A stretch of 64,000 nt of DNA. Origin: Anaeromyces robustus. Lineage: Eukaryota; Neocallimastigomycota; Neocallimastigomycetes; Neocallimastigales; Neocallimastigaceae. The position numbers and the translations under genes are program-made. Below, piece by piece: positions 24,158 to 36,757 of the stretch (positions are counted from its first letter, which is position 1; every line of letters begins with the position of its first letter). The notes under the pieces were generated by a model. That model saw only the letters and a program-made list of their open reading frames with translations, made no database searches and was not told the origin of the DNA. Where the stretch lies: positions 1-64,000 of the forward strand of contig MCFG01000142.1 in the NCBI GenBank assembly GCA_002104895.1. Direction: 5' to 3'.

Positions 24158-27100
24158 TTAGTAACCATATTTTTTAACAAAATCTAAAAATACATCATCT
24201 AAAGAAGATTCAGTAATACTATAATCTTTAATTTTATTTTCATTTTTAGCTTTTTCTAATAATTCAAATAATTTTCCAACATGATATTTCTTTTCAATAT
24301 AATATTTTCGATGATTTTCAGTTTCAGTTTCTATTGTGAATTTAACTTTATGGAATAATGAACTTGGATTTTGGAAAATTTCTTCATGAACTTGATATGG
24401 AACATCCGATTCTATATCAACTACATAATGATTAGCATATTTCCTTGTTAAAAATTCTGGAGTTCCTATACAACTTAATCTACCATTAACTAAAATAGTT
24501 AAACGATCACAAAGTAATTTGGCTTCTTCCATAGAATGAGTACTTAATATAAGGGAAGATTGAGGTTTATTTTTAATATCATGAATCATATTCCATATAG
24601 ACTGTTTTGTATAGAGATCCATACCTGCTGTAGGTTCATCCAATAAAATATATTTTGGATAACCACATAATGCTAATAATACCGAAAATTTATTTTTTAT
24701 TCCTTCATTTAATTGATATATTTTTTTATTTTGATAAGGCTCTAAATTGCAATAATTTATGTATTGATTGATTACTTCCTTTAATATACTATTACGTTTT
24801 GGATATCCTCTTAATTCTAAATAAAATTCTAAATGTTCACGTAAAGTTAATTCTTTCCACAAAGTATCTTTTTGACTATAATAACCAATACATAAATCAG
24901 AATTTGAAATATTATTTATATTCTTTCCATGATAATAAATTTGACCATAATTTGGAAGAATGATATTAGTTAATAAATTAATTAAAGTAGATTTACCTGA
25001 ACCATCTTGACCTAATACTCCAAAGCATTCATTAGAATTAACATGAAAACTAATATTTTCTAAAACAATTTTATAAGAATCTTCAAATTTATTATATTTA
25101 TCCTTTTTAAATTCTTTATGAAGATTAATTACACTTAAGGGAAATTCTGAATATTTATTTTGAACTAATTGATATTCATTATATACATTATCTTCATGTC
25201 TTTTTAAATATTTTTCATTCTTTTCTATAATATTTCTAGGAATTTTGGATTTACCAGTATATTGCATTTGATTATATTTTTTATCAAGTATCATTAGAAT
25301 AACAAAATAAATTATTACTGATAGACAAGCAGCAATAAAAATAATAAGTATACCATGATCCCATGATAAATAATTTTGAAGAGTTAAAGGATTAGCTTTG
25401 GAATTTATATTATTTAAATATTTCATCCAAGAAAGTATAGTGAAAATAGCAACAATACCATAAATTGGATAAATTAAAGTTAATCCAGATTGGAAACAAA
25501 TTAATATTATATTAAATATTGAAGAAGAAAAATTATTATTTCTATAAAAAAAAAAGGAAAGAATTGAAATAGTAATAAACCCAATCATTAACAATAATCC
25601 ATTTATAATAAATAAACTGGAATACACTGATAATACATCATTAAACATGAAACTATAACAGTATTGAAACAGGAGTAGGCCTAAAGAACTATATAAATAT
25701 ATAAAATAAAATAGTATAAATAAACAAATTAACAAGTTGAAATATATATATATATATATAATTTAAATGAATATTAATATATATTATTTATATTTTTATA
25801 TAAATTTATATACAATATAAACAATTAAACAATATTGTTTTTATTATAATATATTTATATATATATATATTTATGATTATCTAATTAAATTATTATAATA
25901 ATTTATTTTTTTTTTATATTATTATTTATAAATATAATATTATTTTTCTTACCTTATAATAAGTATAAATAAAAATATAAGTATGGCATATATATTACAA
26001 AAAGCTTCATATTTAAACAAAAGAGCAACAGAAAAAATAAGAAGAGAAGTAAATAAAACCAAGGTAAAATCAGCGATTAATACAGATAGCCAATAAATTC
26101 TACTACTAACACCATTTAAATGTAATTGTTGAATAATTAAATATTTTCTATCCCTTATTACCAATATACTATATTTCATTATACAAATAATGAAAATCAT
26201 TCCAAAGATTAATCCACTAAAATTAATAATATTTGTATGATTTAAATAATCATAATAAGGAAAAGGATAAGATTTTAAGGTAATGGAAGTATTCTCTATA
26301 TTTTTAGAACTTAATATCAAATTTGATATATGATTTATGAGAGATGGAATAACATGTAATTTGGTATTATTATAATAAATAGAAAAGGTATAATGATTAT
26401 TATCCATAATATTTCCTGATATAGAACCAATAAAATCTTTATTTTTTAAAGGGGAATAAGTATAATTATTAAAACTATTGATATTATTATATTCCACAAA
26501 AGTAAATGGTGAAGTATTTCTAATAAAAATAGTTGAATTTATATTTGAATTCTCTATATCCATATTCCATATTTCCTTTTTATAAATAGTGTAAGGGGAT
26601 AATACACTTTTATAATATTTAACTAAATTATTATTAGTTAAATATTTTAATAAAAGGAAAAATAGAATAGATAAAAAAATGGGAAGTATAAACATATATA
26701 AGAGATTCATTTTATTTCTTAAATTAATTTTATATCTTATAAAAAGTAATTTTATAAATTTTCTGAAAGAAGAAACTTTTTCACCAGGGGAGGATATAGG
26801 TAAAATTTTAACTTCATTTCTTATTAATAAAGTTTCATTTTCTAATTGAGAAAAACTTAATTGATTTAAATATGGTGAACTCATTTCATTTCTATCAGAA
26901 GAATTTGAATAAAGATCACTCATAATACTTTCTCTATATTTATCATTACTTATACTATTACTGTTTCTATTATTATTAATATTATCAATATTATAATTGT
27001 CATTACTATTATTATTCATATTAATTTGAATATTATTATTATTATTATTATTAATATTATTATAATTATAATTATTTCCATTCATTGATGATATATCATT

Positions 27101-30100
27101 TTCAGTAAGTTTTAAAAATAATTGTTCCAAAGTAGGTGATCTAATTTTATAATATTTAATCATATAACGATTATCTTTTTTATTTAATTCTTTAAAAAGA
27201 TATTTAAATAAAGGTATTGTTGTTATTGGTAATTTCCAAGAATAATAATAATAATTATCTGATAATAATTCATAAATTTTTTTAGTTTCAAATTCTTCTT
27301 CATTATTACAATAAATAGCGGTTGGTATAATTTTTTGAATTAAATAATTAACATCATTTGGACGATTAGTTAAAACTTTTAATTCATACATCATATTAAA
27401 ATGATTTTTTAAATAGACACTTGTTCCTAAACAACGTACAATACCATTAGATAAAATTAATTTACGATTTGCTAAAGTATCTGCTTCATTGGCATAATGT
27501 GTTGTTAAAAAAATTATATTATCTCTTTTAATAGCATTTAATATTTTCCAAATTTTTTTTCTTGAAACTGGATCAAGTCCTGTTGTAGGTTCATCTAAAA
27601 ATATATATTTAGGATTACCTAAAAGAGCAATACCAACACATAATTTTCTTTTTTCACTTACATTAAGATTTTTAACAATAGTATCTTTTTGATTCCATAA
27701 ATCAATTTTTTTCAATATAAAATCACTATTTTCTTTTACACCTTTTAATCCACTGAATATAGTTATATTTTCAGAAACTGTTAATAAATTAAATAATATA
27801 TTTTCTTGAGAACAAAAACCTATTAAATTATATATAAAGAGTAAAATATATATATGAAATAAATTATAAATAAATATTACATAAATATAATAATATGATG
27901 TAATATAATATAATATTAGAATATATATAATATATTAAATAAAATAAATAAATAAATAAATAAATAAACATTAATGAATTTATATAATATTAAGTTATTA
28001 TTAATTAAGTAAAAAGAAATATAATAAAAAAAATTGAAAAACAATAGTATATTTTCTTTATATATTAATTAATTAATATAAATTATATGTATATATATAT
28101 TTACCCATATTTTGTCTAATATACTTTTTATGTTTATTAAATTCTCCATTATCATAAAATACAATACCAGAAGTAGGTTTAAGTAAACCTATAATAATTT
28201 TTAAAAGTGTTGATTTTCCTGAACCATTATGACCTAAAATACAAAATATTTCATTTTTATAAGCTTTGAATGAAACTCGATCTAAAGCCATTAATTTTTT
28301 ACTACTATTGCTGACATTATATTTTTTTTTAAATTCTTTAGAGATATTTCTAACTTCAATATAACTATTTTCATTTCCTGTATATTTTTCAATATCTTTT
28401 TCATAATATAATGGTAATGGAATAGGATAAGATTTCATATTTTTAATATTTGAATTTATTCTTCTAGAAAAAAGACTTTCATTTTCTCCTGAAAAACAAA
28501 AATCGAAAAAAAAGGCTAATATAAAATATAAAATACAATTCCATAATAAACATCCTAAATAGAATAAACAATCCTTTTTCATAAATAAAATAGAGGAAGG
28601 TGAAATTTGATTATAAAATAATAATTTTTCCATAGATATACCAAAAGAAACAGGTGAGAAAATAAATAATACTATTAATTTAATATTATCTGTTGTAAAA
28701 TAAAAGAAAATATAAGTTAATACAAAAGTAATTAAAAAAGTATCTGATGTTAAATAAATAGTTTTAACTTTTTTAAAGAAAGTTGAAAACATAAAAGCTA
28801 TCCCAATTAATGAAATATTATAGGAACAAAGAAGTAAGAAATACCATAATATATTAAGTATGGTAAATGCTTTAAAAATAATGAAAACAATACACATGAT
28901 TACCCCCATTATGACATAATAAATAAAATAAGAGATAAACCAAGAAACCCAAAAGGAAGATGGATGCATATCTAAACACATTAAATAAGATTTAACTTTA
29001 CTTTCATTTTCCGATACAATTAATTTAATTACTGATAACATTAGTATAATAAATATCAATTCTAAAGAGAAAATACATAAAACATCAAAAAAGGTAATTT
29101 TTTTTCCTTCTATTATTTCTGTTAAAGGTAATTTACCAATATTTGTTGATAATGTTAATGAAGAATCTCCAGTTTTAAACTGTATTAAAGCTTGATCAAT
29201 AGCCATTTGTAATGGAGTAAATAATGAAAGATATCTTTCTGTATTATCTAATTCTAATGAAGAAGTTTTATCAAATCTTAATTTTGATAAATCTGGAATA
29301 GAGGTACCTGCAACTCTTAAAGTATAAGATGATAAGTCAGGATCAAGAATAATACCAGCTATTAATGAATTAGTTGTATCCATTTTATAATAATCTTCCA
29401 TTAACTCTTCTGATGAAAAAATGGCTCCTTCCATTCCCATAGATTTGAAAATATTATTACTCATAATAGAATTAAGAATATCATTTTGATTAGAAAGATT
29501 TACAAATCCAATTTTTTTATTTTTATAAGATGTATTTGATAAAAAAACACTATTAATATCTGTTGTATTTGATACATTTTCATATTCTATAATATTTTTT
29601 GGTTGTTCATATTTATCATTTTGTTGTATATGTGGTAATATATAAAATGCATACACTATAATTCCAGAATATTTTTTATATATGTAAAATATAATTAATT
29701 TTTTTTTTTTTGTTATTGTTGTATTATATAATTATAATTATTATTATTATTATTATTATTATATTATTGGATTTTTATTATTATTAATAAATAAAAAAAA
29801 AGATATATATTAATTAATATATAAATATTATTAAAATAAAAAAAAAAAATACACTTAATATTATTACTATTATTTAAATATATATATGTATATTGCTTAA
29901 AATTCATTTTTGTAATTTATAAAATCATTTATAAATTTATTTATATATTTTTTAAATTTCAACATTTAAATTTATATTGAAAAAAAATAAAAAATAAAAA
30001 TTACCTAAAAATAATGTTATAAATATAAAAAAGAATATTTCAATAAACGTTGATTTCTTATATTTTTTTTTATATAAGAAATTTTTGTATATTAAAGTCT

Positions 30101-30226
30101 TTAATTGACTATAGTATAAACTTCCCTATAAAAATAATAAATTATAAAGAAATAATGAATATTTAGAAATAAATATAACATTTAAATTATTTTTTTTTTT
30201 AAATATAATATAATTAAAATTACCAT
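24158..30226 (-). CDS. ABCA-type full ABC transporter
   Basis: Minus-strand model of five exons: 30226-30224 (ATG only, tentative), 30125-30005, 29655-28105, 27819-25953 and 25688-24158. They total 5073 nt, 1690 residues. Splicing yields the ABCA N-terminus SQLKTLIYKNFLYKKK and a first membrane helix, a large extracytoplasmic loop, a helix cluster (about 230-430), NBD1, TMD2 and NBD2. NBD1 has Walker A GHNGSGKST (about 516), Q-loop GFCSQEN (Gln563), Walker B FLDEP (about 634) and switch His666. NBD2 has Walker A GQDGSGKST (about 1407), Gln1453, Walker B LLDEP (about 1531) and His1565. Both signature motifs are divergent (LNVSEK and LNEGIK instead of LSGGQ). ABCA proteins move lipids or other hydrophobic substrates across membranes; the substrate here is unknown. 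It should be catalytically competent, unlike its neighbour at 7927-14768. Confidence 0.9.
25689..25952 (-). other. intron 4 of the second ABCA gene
   Basis: The donor GTAAGA follows ATT ATA AG; the acceptor is TATATAG before T TCT TTA GGC. The phase-2 join gives IIS then SLGLLLFQ. An open frame runs through much of the intron, so a gene finder may wrongly start the last exon at 25735. Confidence 0.8.
27820..28104 (-). other. intron 3 of the second ABCA gene (in the NBD1 Q-loop)
   Basis: The donor GTAAAT follows AAT ATG G; the acceptor is TTTAATAG before GT TTT TGT TCT CAA. Splicing rebuilds a canonical Q-loop, MGFCSQENILF. Position and phase match the first ABCA gene. Confidence 0.88.
29656..30004 (-). 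other. intron 2 of the second ABCA gene
   Basis: The donor GTAATT follows TTA TTT TTA G and the acceptor is ATTATAG before TG TAT GCA, a phase-1 join inside the first membrane helix (ITLFL/VYAFYIL). The first ABCA gene has a phase-1 intron at the equivalent place (14245-14387). Confidence 0.8.
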
Positions 30227-30423
30227 TTTAATAATTTCAATTTAAAAAAAAAGTTAAAATAAATACATAAGTAAAAATATAATAATAATAATATTATTAT
30301 TATTACTATTATTCTTTTATTTAATAATATTATTTCATTTAATAATATTATTTCTAATACTTTATTACTATTTCAACTTTTTTTTTTAAAAAAAGTATAA
30401 CTCTTTAATTAAGATAAGAAAGA

Positions 30424-30459
<36 letters not shown>

Positions 30460-33075
30460 GAGATAAAAAATTTATACACAATTACATAGTTACATAATGC
30501 TATATACATAATATAATATAATCAAAATAAAAATAAAAACAATAATAAACAAACAAACAAACAAACAAACATAATAATACATAATATATAAAATGGTCTA
30601 CATTCAATCTAAATAAAATAAAAAAAATTTTTTTTAAAACATTTAAAAGTAAAATTTTGAAATTTAAGTTACACAATTTTTATATACAATATAATAATGT
30701 TTAACATGTTTAAACCAATAACCTTTTGTCATAATTAAAATTTTTTATTTATTTTCTTATGGTTTAAAATTTTAAAATTTAAATTTATGTTTTTTTTTTT
30801 TTTTTTTTTTTTAATATATCTTTGTTTTTTTATATACAAACATTTTTTATTAATATTTTATATTGACATAATTTAATAAATAAATAAATAAATTAAATAA
30901 ATATTATATAATAAATAATGAATATAAATATTATATAATAAATATAATAAATAATATTATAAAATAAATATAATAAATAAATATTATATAATAAATAATA
31001 ATTAATATTTTTTAAATTAATAAAAATTATTTGTACTAAATATAAACAAAAAAAAAAAAAAAAAAAAAAAAGTACGAAGACACTAAAGATTATTACATCT
31101 GATTAAGTATTAATTAATTATATATTTAAATATATATATTATAATATATATAGAAACTATTTTATTATTTTATTCCTAATGATTTATAAATTTATGATAA
31201 TAATAATAATAATCATTATATTCCTATATTCTTATATTCTATATTGTTTATTATTATTATTATAATTACTATTTATGTTTATGTTATGCTTTAATTTTGT
31301 TTATTTAAAGAAAGTTGTTTTTTGTTTTTTTTTTTAATATATGTAACATGTAACTTTTATATATCAATATTTAATTTAAAAATAGTATAATTTAATTTAA
31401 TTTATTCTTATTTTATTTAAAAATATCTTTTTTTATAATATTTCAGCCATTTTACAACTATAATATTAAATAATAGTTATTACTGATTTTTATAATGGTA
31501 AAAAAAAATGTAATGTTTTATGTAGAAGTTCATTATAAAATTTAATATGATATATAGTTTTCTAATAACTATTTGAAGCATAATAATTATAGTAATAAAA
31601 AATCAGTAACCATTTTTTATTATTGTTATTATTATTTTAATTATTCTTATTATGATTATTTATATTGTAATTATCGTTTTCTTATTATGATTATTAATAT
31701 TATAATTATTGTTATGATTACATTTATTATTTATGGTTTATTATTAATCATTATAAAAGTAATTAATTTATAAATATTATTTTTAAACCTTCGAAACATA
31801 ATAATTAATATTCAAAATATTTAAGAAAATTAATCTATTACTAAGTATCATATATAAAAAAAAAAAACCAGCATATAATAAACTACTAAAGATAAATATA
31901 ATTAAAATTAAAAGATTTAATTTATTATATTTAAAATAAATATTTTTGTAATTAAAATATATATATAATGATCTTTTTATTAAATTATTAAGATATTTTT
32001 ATTTTAAATATATAGAATAAAAAAATTAAAAGTTGATGAATATTATTGTAAAAATGAAAAATTAATTTAAATGACAATTTTATTCTAATTATATTATTTT
32101 CATATTTTCATTATAGATTATTTATATTTTATTACATTATAAATGTGATATTTGAATTGGATAAATATGGTGAAAACATGGTTTTGAAAAAAATTTAAAT
32201 ATTATATATATATAAAAATTATATAACTGTATGGGTGGTATCAATAGACATTTAATAATCCTTTAATAAATGTTTATGGATGTATATCAACTTTTTATAT
32301 TTTAATAATAAAATAAAATGATACACATTTTAAGAAATCATTAATAGATAGAAACAATTAAGATAATAAGATATGTTTAACGAAACATAATTATATATAT
32401 ATATATATACTTTTTTTTTCTTTAAAGTTTATTGTTATTTAATTATTTTAATTCTTTTTAAAGAGAATATTAATTAAGTTCATAATAGTTTTAATTATAA
32501 GAAATAATTAAAATAATTAATTTTTATATATTTATTAATATATTATAATATATTATAATATATATGTAAAATAATTATAATATAAAATGAAATGTTGGAT
32601 AAATTTTATTGTAATTATTAAATAATTTAAAAATTTGAATTTGCATTTAATATTTTAATATTATTTAATTAATTAAATAATAAATAAATAAATAATATAA
32701 AATGAGTATTACATAAGAATAAAAATAATCCATTTTATTATTTAAATAATGCTTGTAAAAAATAAACATAAAGTTATTATGTAATAAAAATAAAAACAAG
32801 TATATAACAAAATAAAAAAAAAGAAGAAAAAAAGAAAATAAGAAAAAAAAAAAAAGAAATAAAATAAAAATAAAAAAGAAATAGAAAAAAAAAAGAAAAA
32901 ATAATTATATATTATTAATATACAGTATTATTATATGTATATATTAATTAAACCAAAGAACATATAATTAACTGATATGAATAGTAATTTAAAATTAAGA
33001 TAAGATAAAAAAAAAAATAAAATAATATAATATTTTTTATAATATATAACTGATAATTATTCAATTGTATGAAAT
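30227..33075. other. AT-rich intergenic DNA
   Basis: Divergent promoter space between the second ABCA gene and the lectin-GT34 gene. It holds a CAAA tetranucleotide repeat near 30550-30570, long A/T homopolymers, and an inverted pair (TTACTGATTTTTAT near 31480 and its near reverse complement near 31595). No supported coding exon. Confidence 0.55.
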
Positions 33076-33929
33076 ATGACTAATTATAAGTATCAATATA
33101 GAGGAATATTAGACTATGATAATGATGATAAATATAAAAAAAATAAAAAAATAAAAAATATTAATCCCTATTTAGTTGGTATTTTACTATTAATATTATT
33201 TACTGGATGTTTTACTGTTAATAAAATTATAGACAGTAATAATAAAAATAAAAATGAAAAATTGAAAGAAGTAGAAAAAAATAAAATATTATTTGAAAAT
33301 TTTGTTTCAGTTATACCAGGAACAAAAGGTCCAATTACGGTTAATAGAACATTAGATGATGGTGAAAAAATTAATTTATATACTGAAATATTAGATTTAG
33401 ATGATAATAAATTAGAAAATTTCTTTTATAATAATGTCAATGAACTTGAAGATTCCATTGAAATGGAACCAAAATTTATGTGTGTAAAAAAAGGTGGTTT
33501 ATCAGAAGAAGGTACAGAAGGTTATGAAATTGTATGTCCATTACATTATACAATTTCAATTGATAAAACATTTTATGGTCGTTATGCTCACGATGATAAA
33601 CGTTGTATTCTTGATCATAAAGATAAAGAATATCCAGAAGAAATGCTTGAGGATTTTCGTAATCTTGATTATGATTGTGGCACAGATTATAATGACATTG
33701 TAGAAAAGATTGTAAGACGTGAATGTGATGGAAGAGTTACATGTTCCATTACACCTTTTAAAACTATGTTCCCTGATACATGTAAAGATATACAGAAATA
33801 TCTTCACCTTACTTATCATTGTGTAAAAAATAAGGTAATTTTATTTCATTTCATTTCATATTAATTTATTTATTAATTCATTTTATTAATTTATTATATT
33901 ACATAACATAATATAATACATTTTGTATA

Positions 33930-33960
<31 letters not shown>

Positions 33961-34952
33961 TTGAATTATTTATCATATTATCATATGTTATAATTTAATA
34001 AAAAAAAAATAAAAAAAAAAAAAAATAAAAATAAAAATAAAAATAAAATAAATAGGAAGTAACTATTCCAAAATTTGCTATAGTCACATATGCTGATGAT
34101 ATTATAGTTAATTCAATTTACGAAAATTGTATAAGCGAATTTTATCAATATGCAGATATACATGGATATAAGTTTTTTTATAATAGAAAAAGATATGACA
34201 CAATTAGAAATATTTATTATATGAAACTTCATGTAATAACTGAAGCTATCGTTAGAGGTTTAAAAGATAATGAATATGACTGGATATTGTAAGATTTAAT
34301 ATTTTTTTTTTTTAATTTATATTTATAAATATAAATATAAATATTATCTATATTAATTTATTTTTTTTTTTTATTACACACACATATATATAAATAACAT
34401 ATATATATAAAAAACATTATATATTATTCAAATAAAAATAGTTGGGTAGATAGTGATACTATGCTTTCTAATCCAAATATTAAATTAGAAACATTTTTAC
34501 CTGAAGATAATAATATTCATTTCATTGCAGCAGCAGATATTAATGGTCTTAATGCTGGTGCATTTTTAATTAGAGTTAATCCATGGTCACTTAATTTCAT
34601 GATGCGTTCACTATCCTATATATATTATAACCGAAAAATGAGATTGGAATTTTCTGACCAAACTTCAATGAACAATGTATTAGTTACAGATAAAGAAGAT
34701 AAACATTATGTTATTGTTCCACAACATTGGTTTAATAATTATCCTGGAGAAAAACAAAACGGTGATTTTATAATTCATTTTGCTGGACTTAAAGATAAAA
34801 AAGATGGAGATTCTAAACAACTTCGTAAAGAAATTTATGATAATCCAGAATGGTTTACAGCAAAAACTAATAAAAAATTAAGAAAAGAAGTATTAGAATA
34901 TTATAAAAAACCAAAATCAGAACAAAAGAGTCTTTGGATAGATGATCGATAA
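33076..34952 (+). CDS. type II membrane protein: SUEL-like lectin domain fused to GT34 glycosyltransferase
   Basis: Three exons (33076-33834, 34056-34288, 34442-34952) give 500 residues with clean joins. A short cytosolic N-terminus is followed by one membrane anchor (about 31-49), typical of Golgi enzymes. Residues about 136-249 fit a SUEL/rhamnose-binding-lectin domain: YGR at 167-169, Cys at 136, 154, 177, 201, 217, 223, 236 and 249, and a KYLHLTYHC end. The rest is GT34 (Gma12/Mnn10 galactosyl- or mannosyltransferase family), with FAIVTYADD, the DxD motif WVDSD (Asp334/Asp336, metal and nucleotide-sugar binding), NGLNAG (365-370), FSDQTS (401-406), QHWFNNYP (425-432) and HFAG (443-446). 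The likely role is adding hexose to glycoprotein glycans or glycan side chains in the Golgi. Sugar donor and acceptor cannot be read from sequence. Confidence 0.88.
33835..34055 (+). other. intron 1 of the lectin-GT34 gene
   Basis: The donor GTAATT follows AAT AAG and the acceptor is AAATAG before GAA GTA ACT. It falls exactly at the border between the lectin domain and the GT34 domain, in phase 0, which fits a domain fusion by exon joining. Confidence 0.85.
34289..34441 (+). other. intron 2 of the lectin-GT34 gene
   Basis: The donor GTAAGA follows TGG ATA TT and the acceptor is AAAATAG before T TGG GTA GAT. It splits the hallmark WIF/WVDSD segment just before the DxD motif. Confidence 0.88.
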
Positions 34953-35111
34953 ATAAAATGATTTTATAATCGTCATTTTTTAAAATAAATTAGAAAAAAA
35001 AAGAAAAAGAAAAATCAATTTTAGAAAAGTTAATAATAATAATTAATTTAATAATAATAATAATAATATATATATATATATAATATTATAATATATAAAC
35101 ATATAAATATA

Positions 35112-35172
<61 letters not shown>

Positions 35173-36757
35173 AAAATAAGAAAATAAGAAAATAAGAAAA
35201 TAAATAATTTATTTATTTAAATTCATTATAATATAATATCTTATTTATTATTCCTAATTGTAATATATAAAAAATGAATATAAAAATAAATAAATCAAAA
35301 GTTTCATACCATGTAATAATTTGTATATGTAATAATAATATATAATAATATATAATAATATATAAAAATAATAAATATATCTTAATTTATTATACATTTC
35401 GAAATATGAAACATTAAAAAAAAAAATGTTTTTAGTTGGTTTAAATTTACTATCCTAATGAATTAAATTTACATAATTTATTTAATAAACTTAATTTTAA
35501 TATATATAAAAAAACATATAATTTATTTATTATATTATTGATATTGTAAAATTTTAAATATTAAAATTAATAAAAGATAATAATATTAAAAAAAAAAAAA
35601 AAAAAAATTTTTTTTAAAACATTAATATTTATTTAACCTTTTTAGGTATTGTTTATCCATATTGATTGTCTCCATTTAAAGTACAAAACTTTACTCATAA
35701 AACTATACTTTTATTTTGTCATTTTTTTTTTCTTTTATTTAATATTATAATTAAATAATGATTTAACGAAATCTGATAAAGTATAATTATATATAATATT
35801 ATTTATCTAAGCCTCTTTATTTTTATTTTCATTTTTTTTCTAATTTGAATTAACTAAAAAAAAAAATCAATAACAATAAAAATTCTATAATTCAAAAGGA
35901 TTATTTTAAATTAATAAAATAAAATAAAATATTAATAATTAATATTATTATTTTTAATAAACAAACCATTTTTTTGTTGTTGTTTTTCAATTGTTGTTCA
36001 CTTAAATTATTTATTTGCTTATTTATTTATTTCTTTTTTTATTCCACGATATATTATGATTCCTTCACTAAAAATATTTTAGTAGTCTATTAATTTAAAA
36101 GAATTCTTTTATTTATAATAAAAATTTATAAATGATTATTTTTTTCTCTCTTTTAAATATAATTAATTATAGATATAAATTATTTTTTCTTTTTCTTTTT
36201 TTATTTATTTATTGATACTTTATTTTTTATTTTACTTTTTATTTTATTTATTTTATTTTACTTTATTTTACTTTATTTTATTTTACTTTATTATTTTTTC
36301 ATTTCATTCTTTTTATTTTTATTTTTATTTTTATTTTTTTATAATTGTTATAAAAAAAAATAATAATAATAATAAAAAAAATAAGATTTAAACATTTTTA
36401 TTCTTTTAATTTTATTTTTAATTTTATTTTTTATTTTATTTTATTTATTTTTTTTTTCTTTAAATATAATACTTCATTTTTATTTATTTATTTATTTACT
36501 TTGTCTTGTTTCAAATAAATTTAAAATTTCTATTATTATTACTTTATATATATAAAAAAATATTTTTTTTTTATGTTTTGTTAACGATAATAATTATTTA
36601 CTTTAATAATTAATGTAAAATAAAATAATAAATAAAAAAAAATTTTTTTTTTTATTTATTTATTTCTTATTTTTTATTTTTTTTTTTTTATTTCACTTTT
36701 TTTTAAAAAAAAAATTATCATATGCGAGGGATTTTTTAACTATTTTTCTAATTAAAT
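34953..36757. other. AT-rich convergent intergenic region
   Basis: A TAAA tetranucleotide array (about 35116-35175), GAAAATAA repeats and TTTTA/TTTAC arrays (about 36240-36300). It lies between the ends of the GT34 gene and the GH45 gene, so it carries their 3' UTRs. No gene seen. Confidence 0.6.

Noticed and set aside
25689-25735. Upstream extension of the last ABCA exon to 25735
   Set aside because: No AG acceptor there; the TATATAG at 25689 gives a phase-correct join matching the paralogue, so the extra residues are intron.
35640-35710. Minus-strand ATG frame of about 18 residues (MSKVLYFKWRQS...)
   Set aside because: Too short, no splice partners or recognised family.
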